Of a DNA stretch of 64,000 bases, positions 53,147 to 62,489 are shown piece by piece; position 1 is the stretch's first letter, and each line of letters opens with the position of its first letter. The notes below the pieces were generated by a model that worked only from the letters and a program-made list of their open reading frames with translations, had not been told where the DNA came from and made no database searches. The translations under genes and the position numbers were made by a program. Location: contig CAJLCI010000003.1 in the NCBI GenBank assembly GCA_905205065.1, positions 42,302-106,301 on the forward strand, written 5' to 3'. Source of the stretch: an uncultured Eubacteriales bacterium. Its GTDB lineage: Bacteria; Bacillota; Clostridia; Oscillospirales; CAG-272.

Positions 53147-55074
53147 CTGTTTTTAAAAAAGATAATTTAAAGTTTCTGTGTCTTTTAACAAGCCTCGTCA
53201 TTTTGCTTTCTTCATGCGGAAACAGTAAAAATGAAACAGAAACAAAGGAACTGACAGACAACCAAACAGATACAGCATCTGAAAAATCCGAAACAGGAAA
53301 TGCGGCGTTATCTGACTTGTCAGGAACAACAGATGAAGACGGCTATAGTTTTACAGAGAGAGACTTTGACGCGAGTTATGATAAATCCAATTCAGTTTCA
53401 GTTATTCTGTCGGATGACGGCTGCACTGTTTACGGAGACGGAGCCGCCGCGGATGATAACGGCGTTGTTATTACAGAATCGGGAACATACATTCTGAGCG
53501 GAACGCTTTCAAATGGCTTTATAAAGGTATCGGCAGAAACAGACACAAAAATTCAGCTTGTATTAGACGGGGTTTCGATTCACAATGAATCCGGTCCTGC
53601 AATCTATATTCAAAGTGCAGATAAAGTATTTATAACTCTGGCAGAAGACTCTGTAAATACCTTATCGGACGGTACATCGTACAGCGCCACAGACGACAGC
53701 ACAAATCTTGATGCCACGCTGTTCAGCAAAGAAGACCTTACTGTAAACGGAAGCGGAATCTTGAATATTTCAGGTAATTATAAACACGGAATTGTTTCAA
53801 AAGACGACCTTGTAATAACCGGAGGAACAATTAATGTAACGTCAGTGAAAGTCGGACTCAACGGAAAAGACTGTGTGAAAATCGGCGGAGGAACTATCGA
53901 TATTCAAGCTGGAAGCGACGGTATCCGTTCTGACAATTCTGAAGATACGTCAAGAGGTTACATCTATATAGCTGGAGGAAACATAAATATCACCTCGGAG
54001 AATGACGGTATTCAGGCTGAAACTGTATTGAAAATTTCTGGAGGAACAATTACCGTCAGTTCCGGAGGAGGAAGTGAAAACGCCTCCGCGAATTCCTCCG
54101 GAGAATGGAATCTCAGCTGGAAGTTTGCAGGAGGTTCATTGTCCGAAAGCACATCCGGTACTTCAGAAGAATCCGGTAAAGGACTTAAATCCGCAGACAC
54201 CATTAAAATAGAAGGCGGAACAATGCAAATTGATTCCGCGGACGACTCGCTTCATTCGAATAATGCTGTATATATATCAGGAGGAACTATAAAAGCGGAA
54301 TCCGGTGATGACGGTATACACGCTGATACTTTACTTATTATTTCAGAAGGAAACATAGAAATCTCAAAAAGCTATGAAGGCATCGAAAGCTCCCAAATAG
54401 AAATTTCAGGAGGAACAATTTCAATTGTCGCAAGCGACGACGGAATAAACGCAGCCGGAGGCGCCGATTCATCGTCTATCGGAGGAAGGCCGGGTCAGGG
54501 AATGTTTTCTTCGTCAAGCGGTCAAATTACAATATCGGGCGGATACATATTTGTAAATGCATCCGGAGACGGAATTGACTCCAACGGAACGCTTTCTGTC
54601 AGCGGAGGCGTTACACTTGTCGCCGGTCCGACGGATTCGGCAAACGGCGCGCTTGACTATGAAACTTCTGCAGATGTGTCCGGCGGCGTATTGATCGCGC
54701 TTGGCAGCTCTGGAATGGCTCAGGGCTTCACCACCGCAAGTAATCAGGGCGCAATTTTATATAATTTTACTTCCCAAAATTCCGGAACATCATTTGCAGT
54801 AGTCAATGAGAATGGTACGGTTGTGGCGTCCTTTACTTCTCCCAAAGCTTTTCAGTCTGCGGTAGTTACCGCACCAGGTATTGTCTGCGGCAGCACATAT
54901 ACTTTGACCGCGGGAGGTACTGTAAACAACGCCGATGCAAACGGATATACTGCAGACGGCACAATAAGCGGCGGAAATACGCTTGCGGAAATTACATTGT
55001 CTGAAAATATATACAGCTCAGGCGGATCCGGTATGGGAATGGGAAATATGCCGGGTATGAACGGGAGACGATAA
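53143..55074 (+). CDS. Cthe_2159-like carbohydrate-binding beta-helix lipoprotein
   Basis: Start TTG 53143 has GGGGAG seven bases upstream and overlaps the preceding stop. A lipoprotein signal ends at LLSSC (Cys25). After an acidic, Thr-rich linker, residues 90-600 form repeating beta-helix turns (ISGGTITVSS, GSDGIRSDNS, ENDGIQAETVLKISGG, GDDGIHADTLLIISEG, SDDGINAAGG), with many SGDGIDSNG-like Asp/Gly turns. This matches the Cthe_2159 family, calcium-binding proteins that bind cellulose and acidic pectin-type sugars. The C-terminus is Gly/Met-rich. Together with the dockerin protein it suggests plant-fibre attachment. Confidence 0.85.
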   Translation: MTVFKKDNLKFLCLLTSLVILLSSCGNSKNETETKELTDNQTDTASEKSETGNAALSDLSGTTDEDGYSFTERDFDASYDKSNSVSVILSDDGCTVYGDGAAADDNGVVITESGTYILSGTLSNGFIKVSAETDTKIQLVLDGVSIHNESGPAIYIQSADKVFITLAEDSVNTLSDGTSYSATDDSTNLDATLFSKEDLTVNGSGILNISGNYKHGIVSKDDLVITGGTINVTSVKVGLNGKDCVKIGGGTIDIQAGSDGIRSDNSEDTSRGYIYIAGGNINITSENDGIQAETVLKISGGTITVSSGGGSENASANSSGEWNLSWKFAGGSLSESTSGTSEESGKGLKSADTIKIEGGTMQIDSADDSLHSNNAVYISGGTIKAESGDDGIHADTLLIISEGNIEISKSYEGIESSQIEISGGTISIVASDDGINAAGGADSSSIGGRPGQGMFSSSSGQITISGGYIFVNASGDGIDSNGTLSVSGGVTLVAGPTDSANGALDYETSADVSGGVLIALGSSGMAQGFTTASNQGAILYNFTSQNSGTSFAVVNENGTVVASFTSPKAFQSAVVTAPGIVCGSTYTLTAGGTVNNADANGYTADGTISGGNTLAEITLSENIYSSGGSGMGMGNMPGMNGRR

Positions 55075-55218
55075 AATAGAGCAAACACAGAAACAGGCAA
55101 AGACGCGAAAATTAATGAAGTAATTTAGGGCATTTTTGAAATTTTTATACAAGCAGTATATGTTCATGATTTATTTATAAATATATGATAAAATTAGAAA
55201 AAAGTATTGATTAAATAA

Positions 55219-55258
55219 AAGGGGGAAGACAGATATATTTTTCTCTGTCTTTTCCCTT
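55219..55258 (+). other. Hairpin in the leader of the Gld-type ABC operon
   Basis: AAGGGGGAAGACAGA (55219-55233) pairs with TCTGTCTTTTCCCTT (55244-55258), 15 pairs with two G-T. It lies 29 nt before the ABC ATPase start and is not followed by a strong T-run on this strand; an mRNA-stability or attenuation role is possible. Confidence 0.55.
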
Positions 55259-55287
55259 GCCTTTAATTTGAAAGGAAAAAATATATC

Positions 55288-56286
55288 ATGATAAAGGTTG
55301 AAAATCTCGTTAAACAGTATGATGATAAATATGCTGTAAACGACGTCAGCTTTACAGTCGGTGACGGGGAAATTGTCGGCCTTCTCGGACCGAATGGAGC
55401 CGGAAAATCGACTATAATGAATATTATTACCGGATATTTGTCTTCGACCTCCGGAAATGTTTCTGTAGAAGGATTCGATATACTCGAATTTGCTACAGAA
55501 GCTAAAAAAAGTATCGGTTACCTTCCCGAGGTTCCTCCTCTTTATCCTGATATGACGGTTATTGAATATCTCAATTTCGTATATTCTCTCAAAAATTGTA
55601 CTTTTAACCGTACAAAACACCTTGATGAAATATGTGAAGTAGTAAAAATCGCAAATGTAAAAAACCGACTGATTGACAATCTTTCAAAAGGATATAAACA
55701 GAGGGTTGGAATAGCGCAAGCGCTCGTCGGAAATCCAAAGGTGATAATCCTTGATGAGCCCACCGTGGGTCTTGACCCTAAACAGATTGTTGAAATACGG
55801 AATCTGATAAGAACACTCGGACAAAATCATTCGGTAATTCTGTCTACACATATTCTAAGCGAGGTACAGTCTGTCTGCGACAGAGTAGTTATAATAAACA
55901 ACGGTAAACTGGTAGCTGATGAGAGAACAGAAGATATATCGACAATAGTCGGAGGCAACCGCCGCGTGTCTGTTAAAATATGCGGCCCTTCAGAACAGGT
56001 TAATTCTGCAATCAGAAATCTTCACGGAGTGCAGCGTGTCGAAATTCTGTCAGAACATGAGCTTGACAGTTCTTCGTATATCATAGAAAGCGCTCCGGGC
56101 ATAGATATTCGAAAACCTTTATTTAAACTTCTTGCTCAGAATGACTGGCCTTTAATAGAGTCTAAGGCTATCGGAATCAGCCTTGAAGACATATTTATTT
56201 CGATGACCGACCGTTCTTCACAGACGGCAAAAAAGAAAATAAAAAGAATAAAGGTAATAAAAAACAATCAATCCTCCGCAGGTTAA
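55288..56286 (+). CDS. ABC transporter ATP-binding protein, GldA-type
   Basis: A 332-residue ABC ATPase with Walker A GPNGAGKST, signature LSKGYKQRVG, Walker B VIILDEPTVGLDP and the H-loop STHIL. The C-terminal 100 residues match the extension found in GldA/drug-export ATPases. It heads a four-gene operon with an ABC-2 permease, a GldG-like protein and a DUF4340 protein. In Bacteroidetes the related GldA-F-G set is linked to gliding and the type IX system; in Firmicutes its cargo is unknown. GAAAGGA precedes the ATG. Confidence 0.93.
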   Translation: MIKVENLVKQYDDKYAVNDVSFTVGDGEIVGLLGPNGAGKSTIMNIITGYLSSTSGNVSVEGFDILEFATEAKKSIGYLPEVPPLYPDMTVIEYLNFVYSLKNCTFNRTKHLDEICEVVKIANVKNRLIDNLSKGYKQRVGIAQALVGNPKVIILDEPTVGLDPKQIVEIRNLIRTLGQNHSVILSTHILSEVQSVCDRVVIINNGKLVADERTEDISTIVGGNRRVSVKICGPSEQVNSAIRNLHGVQRVEILSEHELDSSSYIIESAPGIDIRKPLFKLLAQNDWPLIESKAIGISLEDIFISMTDRSSQTAKKKIKRIKVIKNNQSSAG

Positions 56287-56369
56287 GCGTAAAACTTTTT
56301 ATCACATTAAAATATTATTTATAATTAAAACAGAACAACAGCCGAAAAACAAATGAAAGGTTAAAGCCC

Positions 56370-57107
56370 ATGTTTGCAATTTATAAACGTGAATTACGTT
56401 CATATTTTACCTCGCCGATAGGCTACGTTTTTATAGCGACATATCTCGCGCTGAGCGGATTTGTGTTTGCGTATTCTACTGTGCTTATGTCTATAGAAGG
56501 CAACAGCGCCGATGTATCTCTTTATTTTACAATTCTTATATACAGCTTCTCCCTGCTTCTGCCGCTTCTTACAATGCGGTCATTTGCCGATGACCGCCGT
56601 ATGAAAACAGAACAGCTTCTCCTTACATCTCCGGTCTCAATCTTCGGTATGGTAAGCGCGAAGTTTCTCGCGGCTTACACAATTTTTGCAGGTACATACG
56701 CCGTTTCATGTCTGGACTTTGCGCTTCTTTATATCTACAACGACACAAGCGGAGTCGTTGTAGAAAAAAACGGTGCAATCCTTGTAGGCTATTCCATTGC
56801 AGTTCTTCTTTTGGGCGCCGCATTTATAGCGATCGGTATTTTCGTTTCATCGCTTACAAAACATCAAATCACCGCTGCAATCGCAACTATCGCAATATTA
56901 CTTTTCTGCCTGTGCTGCAATATGATAAACAGTGCAATTTCATTTTATCCGATTCGCGCCCTTTGTAACTGGCTTTCAATTTACAGCAGATTTCAGAACT
57001 TTGCCTTTGGTGTATTTGACTTTAATGCGATAATTTATTATTTTTCAATTACGGTTGTTTTTCTTTTCGTTACAGTCAGAATATATGAAAAACGCCGCTG
57101 GGAATAA
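56370..57107 (+). CDS. ABC-2 type permease, GldF-like
   Basis: A 245-residue membrane protein with about six helices, beginning MFAIYKRELRSYFTSPIGYVF and carrying the GldF-like MRSFADDRRMKTEQLLLTSPVS segment after the second helix. It is the membrane part of the exporter whose ATPase lies 83 nt upstream. GAAAGG lies before the ATG. The C-terminus ends in a short basic segment after the last helix, as usual for this family. Confidence 0.92.
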   Translation: MFAIYKRELRSYFTSPIGYVFIATYLALSGFVFAYSTVLMSIEGNSADVSLYFTILIYSFSLLLPLLTMRSFADDRRMKTEQLLLTSPVSIFGMVSAKFLAAYTIFAGTYAVSCLDFALLYIYNDTSGVVVEKNGAILVGYSIAVLLLGAAFIAIGIFVSSLTKHQITAAIATIAILLFCLCCNMINSAISFYPIRALCNWLSIYSRFQNFAFGVFDFNAIIYYFSITVVFLFVTVRIYEKRRWE

Positions 57108-57243
57108 CCCGGCATACGTATTAATAAGTCATTATACAGCTTACGGATTATTTAAATTTTTTTGATTTATTGATACCCGAAATTTAAAAGGCAAGCTCTC
57201 GGTCAGTTAGAGAGTAGGATGGTAAGAAAGGACAAAAAATACA

Positions 57244-58785
57244 ATGCCGGAAACGCAGAACAGCAATAACAAAAAAACTGTGAGCAAGCACAGTATATTT
57301 AAAAGCAGAAAATTTAAGTATGGCTCGGCCGCTATTGGCCTTACGGCAGCGTTTATTGCTGTTATTGTCGCAATTAACGTGATGTTTTCTGCGCTTGCAA
57401 CAAACTTTAAATGGTATATTGACATGACGACAGAAGGTCTTTACACAATATCAGATTCTGTCCATGAACTGCTTGATCCGATGAACGACCGCGAAGATGT
57501 GAAAGTAAAAATTATTTTCTGTACTACCGAGGACGAACTTGATTCCTCATATTATTCAAGACTTGTACATCAGAGCGCAAAACTGTTTGAACAGGACTTT
57601 GAATTTATAGATATTGAGTATGTCGATGTCAATGCGCATCCGGGTGAGGTCAGCGCATACCGGACCACACTTGGATCGACAATACGCACAAACAGCGTAA
57701 TTATTACAAATACAGTTTCTTCAGACTATCGTGTTTTTACTACCGACAGTTTTTATACGCTTGACAGCGATACTCAAGAGCCGTATGCTCTGAATGCTGA
57801 ATATAAGATCACAACGGCTATTATTCAGATGACAGAGAAAAATCCAATTGCATATTTTACTGTAAACCACGGGGAAACGACCGACACATCAACTCTTTGG
57901 AATCTTCTTCAGGACGCGGGATATGATGTGCGTGAAATAGACCTTCTAACCGAAGACATTGATTACATTGATGCGCAGCTTATAATAATTAATGGTCCGC
58001 AGTATGATTTTACCGGAATTGAGGCAGATGTAAATGAAATCAAAAAGATTGACGACTTTCTCGACAATGTCGGAAGTCTTATGGTTTTTATGGACGCATC
58101 GGCAAGAAGTAAACAAAGTTTCTCAAATCTTGACGAGCTTCTTTATGAGTGGGGAATCTCATACGGAGATTCTGTTGTATATGATCCGAGCAACTGCATC
58201 AATGTTGACGGCACCGCGCTCATATCCAATTATACAGAAGAAGGAAACGGCGCTACTCTTACAAAGAGTATGCGTACCATCTCGAATGTACCGAGAACAA
58301 TTGTCAACTATACTATGCCGATTTATGTCACATATAACAACGGAGAAAGCGCCAGCATAGACCAGGGAACAAGAGATGTTTCAAGCGTGCTTACATCATC
58401 GGAAAAAGCATACGCATGCGGCTTTGATTCAAATGAAACAGTTGACACGGGAACATTTAATCTGATGACTTTATCAACAGAGCAGCGTTACATAGACAAC
58501 GAGGCTAACTATAATTATGTACTTGCCTGCGGAACTACTGATTTTGTATCAGATAAATATATAGGATCAAGCACATACGGAAATGTAGATATTCTTTATT
58601 CCGCAATGAAAACAATGGGAAAAATAACTGTTCCGAACGGAATAGAGTTTAAAATTTTCGACAATAATGAACTCAATATTTCAACTTCAGAGGCATATGC
58701 CTGGACTGTAATACTTTCGGCATTGCTCCCTGTAGTTACAATTGTTACGGGTATTGTTGTATATATCAGGAGACGCCGTTTATGA
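57244..58785 (+). CDS. GldG-like ABC auxiliary membrane protein
   Basis: A 513-residue protein with a basic N-terminus, a membrane helix at about 27-55, a large extracytoplasmic domain of the GldG/ABC auxiliary type (TEGLYTISDSVHELLD; VNHGETTDTSTLWNLLQDAGYDVREIDL; QLIIINGPQYDFTG) and a C-terminal helix ending in a basic stop-transfer. Such proteins work with the GldA/GldF exporter pair on the outer face. AAGAAAGGA precedes the ATG. Its stop overlaps the next start (ATGA), so the two are translationally coupled. Confidence 0.9.
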   Translation: MPETQNSNNKKTVSKHSIFKSRKFKYGSAAIGLTAAFIAVIVAINVMFSALATNFKWYIDMTTEGLYTISDSVHELLDPMNDREDVKVKIIFCTTEDELDSSYYSRLVHQSAKLFEQDFEFIDIEYVDVNAHPGEVSAYRTTLGSTIRTNSVIITNTVSSDYRVFTTDSFYTLDSDTQEPYALNAEYKITTAIIQMTEKNPIAYFTVNHGETTDTSTLWNLLQDAGYDVREIDLLTEDIDYIDAQLIIINGPQYDFTGIEADVNEIKKIDDFLDNVGSLMVFMDASARSKQSFSNLDELLYEWGISYGDSVVYDPSNCINVDGTALISNYTEEGNGATLTKSMRTISNVPRTIVNYTMPIYVTYNNGESASIDQGTRDVSSVLTSSEKAYACGFDSNETVDTGTFNLMTLSTEQRYIDNEANYNYVLACGTTDFVSDKYIGSSTYGNVDILYSAMKTMGKITVPNGIEFKIFDNNELNISTSEAYAWTVILSALLPVVTIVTGIVVYIRRRRL

Positions 58786-60428
58786 CAAAGAAAAGAAAAA
58801 AACTTATCATCATAATGCTGATCGCCGCTGCTGTGCTCACTGTTATATATTTCGCTGTACTTTCTCCGATTATAAAAAAAATGAATACTTCCGAAGACAA
58901 TCCGGAAGAGCTTCTCCAAGGAGAATTACTTGATTCGAGCGGCAATATAATGATGTTCGAAAAAATCGAAAGAGCCAATCTCAAACGTATAGAGGTCCAT
59001 AACAGCTACGGCGTATGGGCAATGTACAGGGCGGACGATGATAACTTTTATATAGAAAACCATGAGAGCGTTCCGTACAACGAGAATGTATTCTCCTCGC
59101 TGATAGTTTCTGCCGGAGATACTATATCGCTCCGCCGTGTGACTGCAGACTGTAAGGATTTTTCCGAATACGGTCTTGATGATTCAAATAATCCGGCCTG
59201 GTATAAGATAATTTCTCTTGACGGAATAGAACACGTTGTTTACATCGGAGATCAAATTCCTACTTCCGGCGGCTATTATGCCAGATATGAAGGACGCAAT
59301 GCCGTATACATTCTGACCAAAAGCATTGCAAATACGCTTCTTGCCCCTGTCACTGCGATAGCGCATTCTATGGTCTCTTATCCCATGTCCACTACGACAT
59401 ATTATCAGACAAGAGATTTTTATATTATGCGCGACGGAAAAATGTTTGCATGGATTGATCTTGATGAATCCGCTTCATCATCTTCCTCATCGTCAGATTC
59501 AGAACAGGCGTCCAGTATTAAGTACAAAATGAAAGCCCCTGTCGGTTTTGTGCCAAACTCGACGACATACAGTGAAATTCTTACAAAATTCTCCGATTTT
59601 TCAGGAAAGGGAGTTGTAGAAATCGGACCTGAATTATCGGATCTGTCACTGAGTGAAGATGAAGAAACCCAAGAACTCCTTGAACGTATTAAAGAGTATG
59701 GAAATGTTACGGATATCGATATCTCGTCTGAAGAATATCAGTATCTGTGCGTCGAACAGATAACGACGCTTATGCGTGCAATGTTCGGAAAGGATACACT
59801 CGACAAATACGGCCTTTATGAGCCTGAAACTGTGCTCCACTATACATATAACGGTGTTGAAAGCTTTGTTTTATTCGGTGATGAGCAGGATGATGGCTAC
59901 AGATATGCATACTCTGCGCTCTGGAACACAATTGTCGCCTTTGATCCAGATGATCTGGATTTTCTTGAGTGGGGACTTTTACAATACGTTGACAAATCTC
60001 TGTTCAGCATTGACATTACAACCGTCAAACAGCTTACGTTTAAATCAGATGAAATATCGGAAACATTTGATTTTGGAGTAGATGCGGCAGCACAGACAAT
60101 TACCGTGACTCCTCAGAGTACCGGAGAAGTTTTTGGTGCAAACCAGCTTTACAATTTCAGAAGCTTTTACCGAAGTCTCCTTGCCATTTCTCTTGAGGGA
60201 TATGCGGAATCGACCACAGAAGATAATTTAATGCTTTCATTTGAAATTCGGACATATGACGGAACAATATATGATTTCAAGTTTTATCGTTACTCCACCC
60301 GAAGATGTTATTATACAATAAACGGAACGGGAGAATTTTACGTTCTAAGCGACAGCATTGATAAGGTAATCAGCGACTGTAAAAAGCTTATGAACTCACA
60401 GGATGTGGATTCCTGGGCTAAAAACTGA
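58782..60428 (+). CDS. DUF4340 domain-containing membrane protein of the Gld-type operon
   Basis: A 548-residue protein with one N-terminal membrane helix (KLIIIMLIAAAVLTVIYFAV) and an extracytoplasmic domain of DUF4340 type (DDNFYIENHESVPYNENVF; FSEYGLDDSNNPAWYKI; VYIGDQIPTSGGYYAR). DUF4340 proteins regularly accompany GldG-like auxiliaries. A Ser-rich stretch of about ten residues occurs near 230. Start ATG 58782 overlaps the GldG stop. It is the last gene of the operon; function is unknown. Confidence 0.88.
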   Translation: MTKKRKKLIIIMLIAAAVLTVIYFAVLSPIIKKMNTSEDNPEELLQGELLDSSGNIMMFEKIERANLKRIEVHNSYGVWAMYRADDDNFYIENHESVPYNENVFSSLIVSAGDTISLRRVTADCKDFSEYGLDDSNNPAWYKIISLDGIEHVVYIGDQIPTSGGYYARYEGRNAVYILTKSIANTLLAPVTAIAHSMVSYPMSTTTYYQTRDFYIMRDGKMFAWIDLDESASSSSSSSDSEQASSIKYKMKAPVGFVPNSTTYSEILTKFSDFSGKGVVEIGPELSDLSLSEDEETQELLERIKEYGNVTDIDISSEEYQYLCVEQITTLMRAMFGKDTLDKYGLYEPETVLHYTYNGVESFVLFGDEQDDGYRYAYSALWNTIVAFDPDDLDFLEWGLLQYVDKSLFSIDITTVKQLTFKSDEISETFDFGVDAAAQTITVTPQSTGEVFGANQLYNFRSFYRSLLAISLEGYAESTTEDNLMLSFEIRTYDGTIYDFKFYRYSTRRCYYTINGTGEFYVLSDSIDKVISDCKKLMNSQDVDSWAKN

Positions 60429-60500
60429 TACCGTTTACAGTCTTTGTTTTATTAAATAATCTGGTAAATATTTTTTATCAGATTATTTTTTATTATAGCA

Positions 60501-60529
60501 TTGACAAATAAAATGAACCGTGATATAAT
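60501..60529 (+). promoter_or_regulatory. Promoter of the his operon
   Basis: TTGACA (60501-60506), a 17-bp spacer and TATAAT (60524-60529): consensus in both boxes. The transcript would begin near 60536, giving a leader of about 165 nt. Confidence 0.85.
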
Positions 60530-60535
60530 TTATCG

Positions 60536-60699
60536 TATTAACAAGATAAAGCGATAAAGCGCAGATAACTTTCGTAATTGTAATTTGGTCATAGATATTA
60601 TTGTGTCAGTCGGAACACTGAAAGTATGTCTGCCTACAAGCCCCACTCATCTGCTTTCAGTCAGATATATTTTTATTTATGGAAAGGTAAGCCGTAATT
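60536..60699 (+). other. Structured leader of the his operon, function unresolved
   Basis: The leader contains ACTGAAAG (60617-60624) pairing with CTTTCAGT across a 40-nt segment, and a nested CAGT/ACTG hairpin upstream. No T-box GGTGG element, no His-codon-rich leader peptide and no terminator stem are seen, so the type of control is unknown. Confidence 0.4.
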
Positions 60700-61794
60700 A
60701 TGATAGATGAAAACATTTTGAAAAGCGAGGAAAAAGCAATATATTCGCTTCGCTCTCTTTATAAAAAATACGGATATATGCCGTTCAAGATGAGCAAATT
60801 TGAAGAATATGAACTGTATGTCCGAAATAAGGACTTTCTGATAAGCGACCGCATAATAACATTCAACGATACAAACGGAAAGCTTCTCGCGCTAAAGCCC
60901 GATGTCACTCTTTCCATTATAAAAAACGGAGACGATAAACCCGGAATAAAGCAAAAAGTATATTATAATGAAAATGTATACCGCGTATCCGGCAGCACAC
61001 ATCAATTTAAAGAAATTATGCAGACCGGACTTGAATGTATCGGGGACATCGACAACTACGATATTTTTGAAGCAGTATGGCTTGCTGCGCAAAGCCTCGA
61101 AACAATTTCTGATGATTTTGTTCTCGAAATCTCTCATCTCGGAATTTTAACAGCATTGTTAAATGAAACCTGTGAAAATCCAACTTTCCGCCGTGAAATT
61201 TCGCACTGCATTGCGGAAAAAAATACACACGACCTTCGCCGAATTTGCAATATCTATGATATTCCCCAGGAAAAAGCCGAAAAGCTCTGTACCTTTGCAG
61301 GAATTTACGGAAATATGAACGATGTTATAAGCCGCTTGGAACCTCTCTGCACAGGTATGGAAGCTCAAAACGCGCTTGACGAGCTGCGCTCGCTTTATTC
61401 ACTTCTTAACAATACCGTCTATGACAAAAAAATACATTTTGATTTTTCAATTGTCAACGATATGAATTACTATAACGGAATTGTCTTTAAAGGCTTTTTG
61501 AACGGAATATGCGAAGGTGTTCTCGCAGGCGGTACATATGACAAGCTTATGCGAAAAATGGGAAGAAAATCCAAAGCAGTTGGGTTTGCTCTATATCTTG
61601 ATTTACTCGAAGATCTGAAAACTCCGCGAAATGAATTTGACATTGATGTTTTACTGCTGTATAATAATTCTACAGAATCAAAAACCATTCTTCGGTTTGT
61701 ACAGGAACAGACGGCAATAGGAAAAAGTGTCAGTGCACAGAAAGCTATACCCGACAAAATCAGATACCGAGAGCTTATTGATCTGAGAAATTAA
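60700..61794 (+). CDS. hisZ: ATP phosphoribosyltransferase regulatory subunit
   Basis: HisZ is a histidyl-tRNA synthetase-like protein without aminoacylation activity that activates the short form of HisG. The 364-residue sequence has the class II synthetase-like core: an N-terminal motif (GYMPFKMSKFEEYELYV), KPDVTLSI, YNENVYRVSG, KEIMQTGLECIGD and, near the end, NDMNYYNGIVFKGF and VLAGGTYDKL. It lacks the anticodon-binding domain of a true synthetase. Its position just before a short hisG confirms the role. GAAAGG lies before ATG 60700. Confidence 0.93.
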   Translation: MIDENILKSEEKAIYSLRSLYKKYGYMPFKMSKFEEYELYVRNKDFLISDRIITFNDTNGKLLALKPDVTLSIIKNGDDKPGIKQKVYYNENVYRVSGSTHQFKEIMQTGLECIGDIDNYDIFEAVWLAAQSLETISDDFVLEISHLGILTALLNETCENPTFRREISHCIAEKNTHDLRRICNIYDIPQEKAEKLCTFAGIYGNMNDVISRLEPLCTGMEAQNALDELRSLYSLLNNTVYDKKIHFDFSIVNDMNYYNGIVFKGFLNGICEGVLAGGTYDKLMRKMGRKSKAVGFALYLDLLEDLKTPRNEFDIDVLLLYNNSTESKTILRFVQEQTAIGKSVSAQKAIPDKIRYRELIDLRN

Positions 61795-61859
61795 ATTTCC
61801 TACCGCAAATAAATGTATTTTCCCCTGATTTTTATCAACTGAAAGGAATCGGTTAAATT

Positions 61860-62489
61860 ATGATAAATGTCGCACTGCCAAAAGGCCGTCTGGGCGAAAA
61901 AGTATATAAGCTTTTTGAATCCGCGGGTTATGAGTGTCCCTCTATTAAAGAAAATAACCGTAAGCTTATTTTTGAAAATGAAGAAAAGCATGTTCGCTAC
62001 TTTTGGGTAAAACCCTCAGACGTATCAATTTATGTAGAACGCGGCGCCGCAGACATAGGCGTGGCCGGAAAAGATATTCTGCTTGAATATGAGCCGGAAA
62101 TTTATGAATTTCTTGATCTCGGAGTAGGAAAATGCAAAATGGCGGTTGCAGCGAAAAAAGGATTCTATGACAACGGTGAACGTACACTCAAAGTTGCAAC
62201 AAAATTTTCAAATATAGCACGGCATTACTACGCGGGAAAAGACCGGGATATTGATATTATAAAGCTTAACGGTTCTATTGAACTTGCTCCGATTCTCGGG
62301 CTTTCGGATGTCATTGTTGATATCGTAGAAACCGGAACAACACTTAAGGAAAACAATCTTGAGGTTGTGGAGAGCATTGTTCCGATAAGCGCAAGATTAA
62401 TCGGCAACAAGGCGAGCTTTAAGTTTAAAACCGTACGGATAGAAGATATAATTAAAAAAATTAAGGAGCAGATAATCACCGATGATTAA
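61860..62489 (+). CDS. hisG: ATP phosphoribosyltransferase, catalytic subunit (short form)
   Basis: HisG joins ATP and PRPP in the first committed step of histidine synthesis. At 209 residues it is the short form that lacks the regulatory C-terminal domain and needs HisZ, which is encoded just upstream. Motifs: INVALPKGRLGEKVYKL at the start, the DIGVAGKDIL segment and LNGSIELAPILGLSDVIVDIVETGTTL with the PRPP-binding loop. The 3' end overlaps hisD by 8 bp, implying coupled translation. GAAAGGA precedes the ATG. Confidence 0.96.
   Translation: MINVALPKGRLGEKVYKLFESAGYECPSIKENNRKLIFENEEKHVRYFWVKPSDVSIYVERGAADIGVAGKDILLEYEPEIYEFLDLGVGKCKMAVAAKKGFYDNGERTLKVATKFSNIARHYYAGKDRDIDIIKLNGSIELAPILGLSDVIVDIVETGTTLKENNLEVVESIVPISARLIGNKASFKFKTVRIEDIIKKIKEQIITDD

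Noticed and set aside
60600..60670. Shared motif GTCGG(A/T)A(C/T)ACTGAAAG between the his leader and the GrpB-Vat leader (5482-5497)
   Set aside because: About 15 bases of imperfect match between two spacers, with different surroundings; may be chance.
60536..60699. T-box riboswitch for histidine
   Set aside because: No GGTGG antiterminator sequence, specifier-loop layout or terminator stem could be found.
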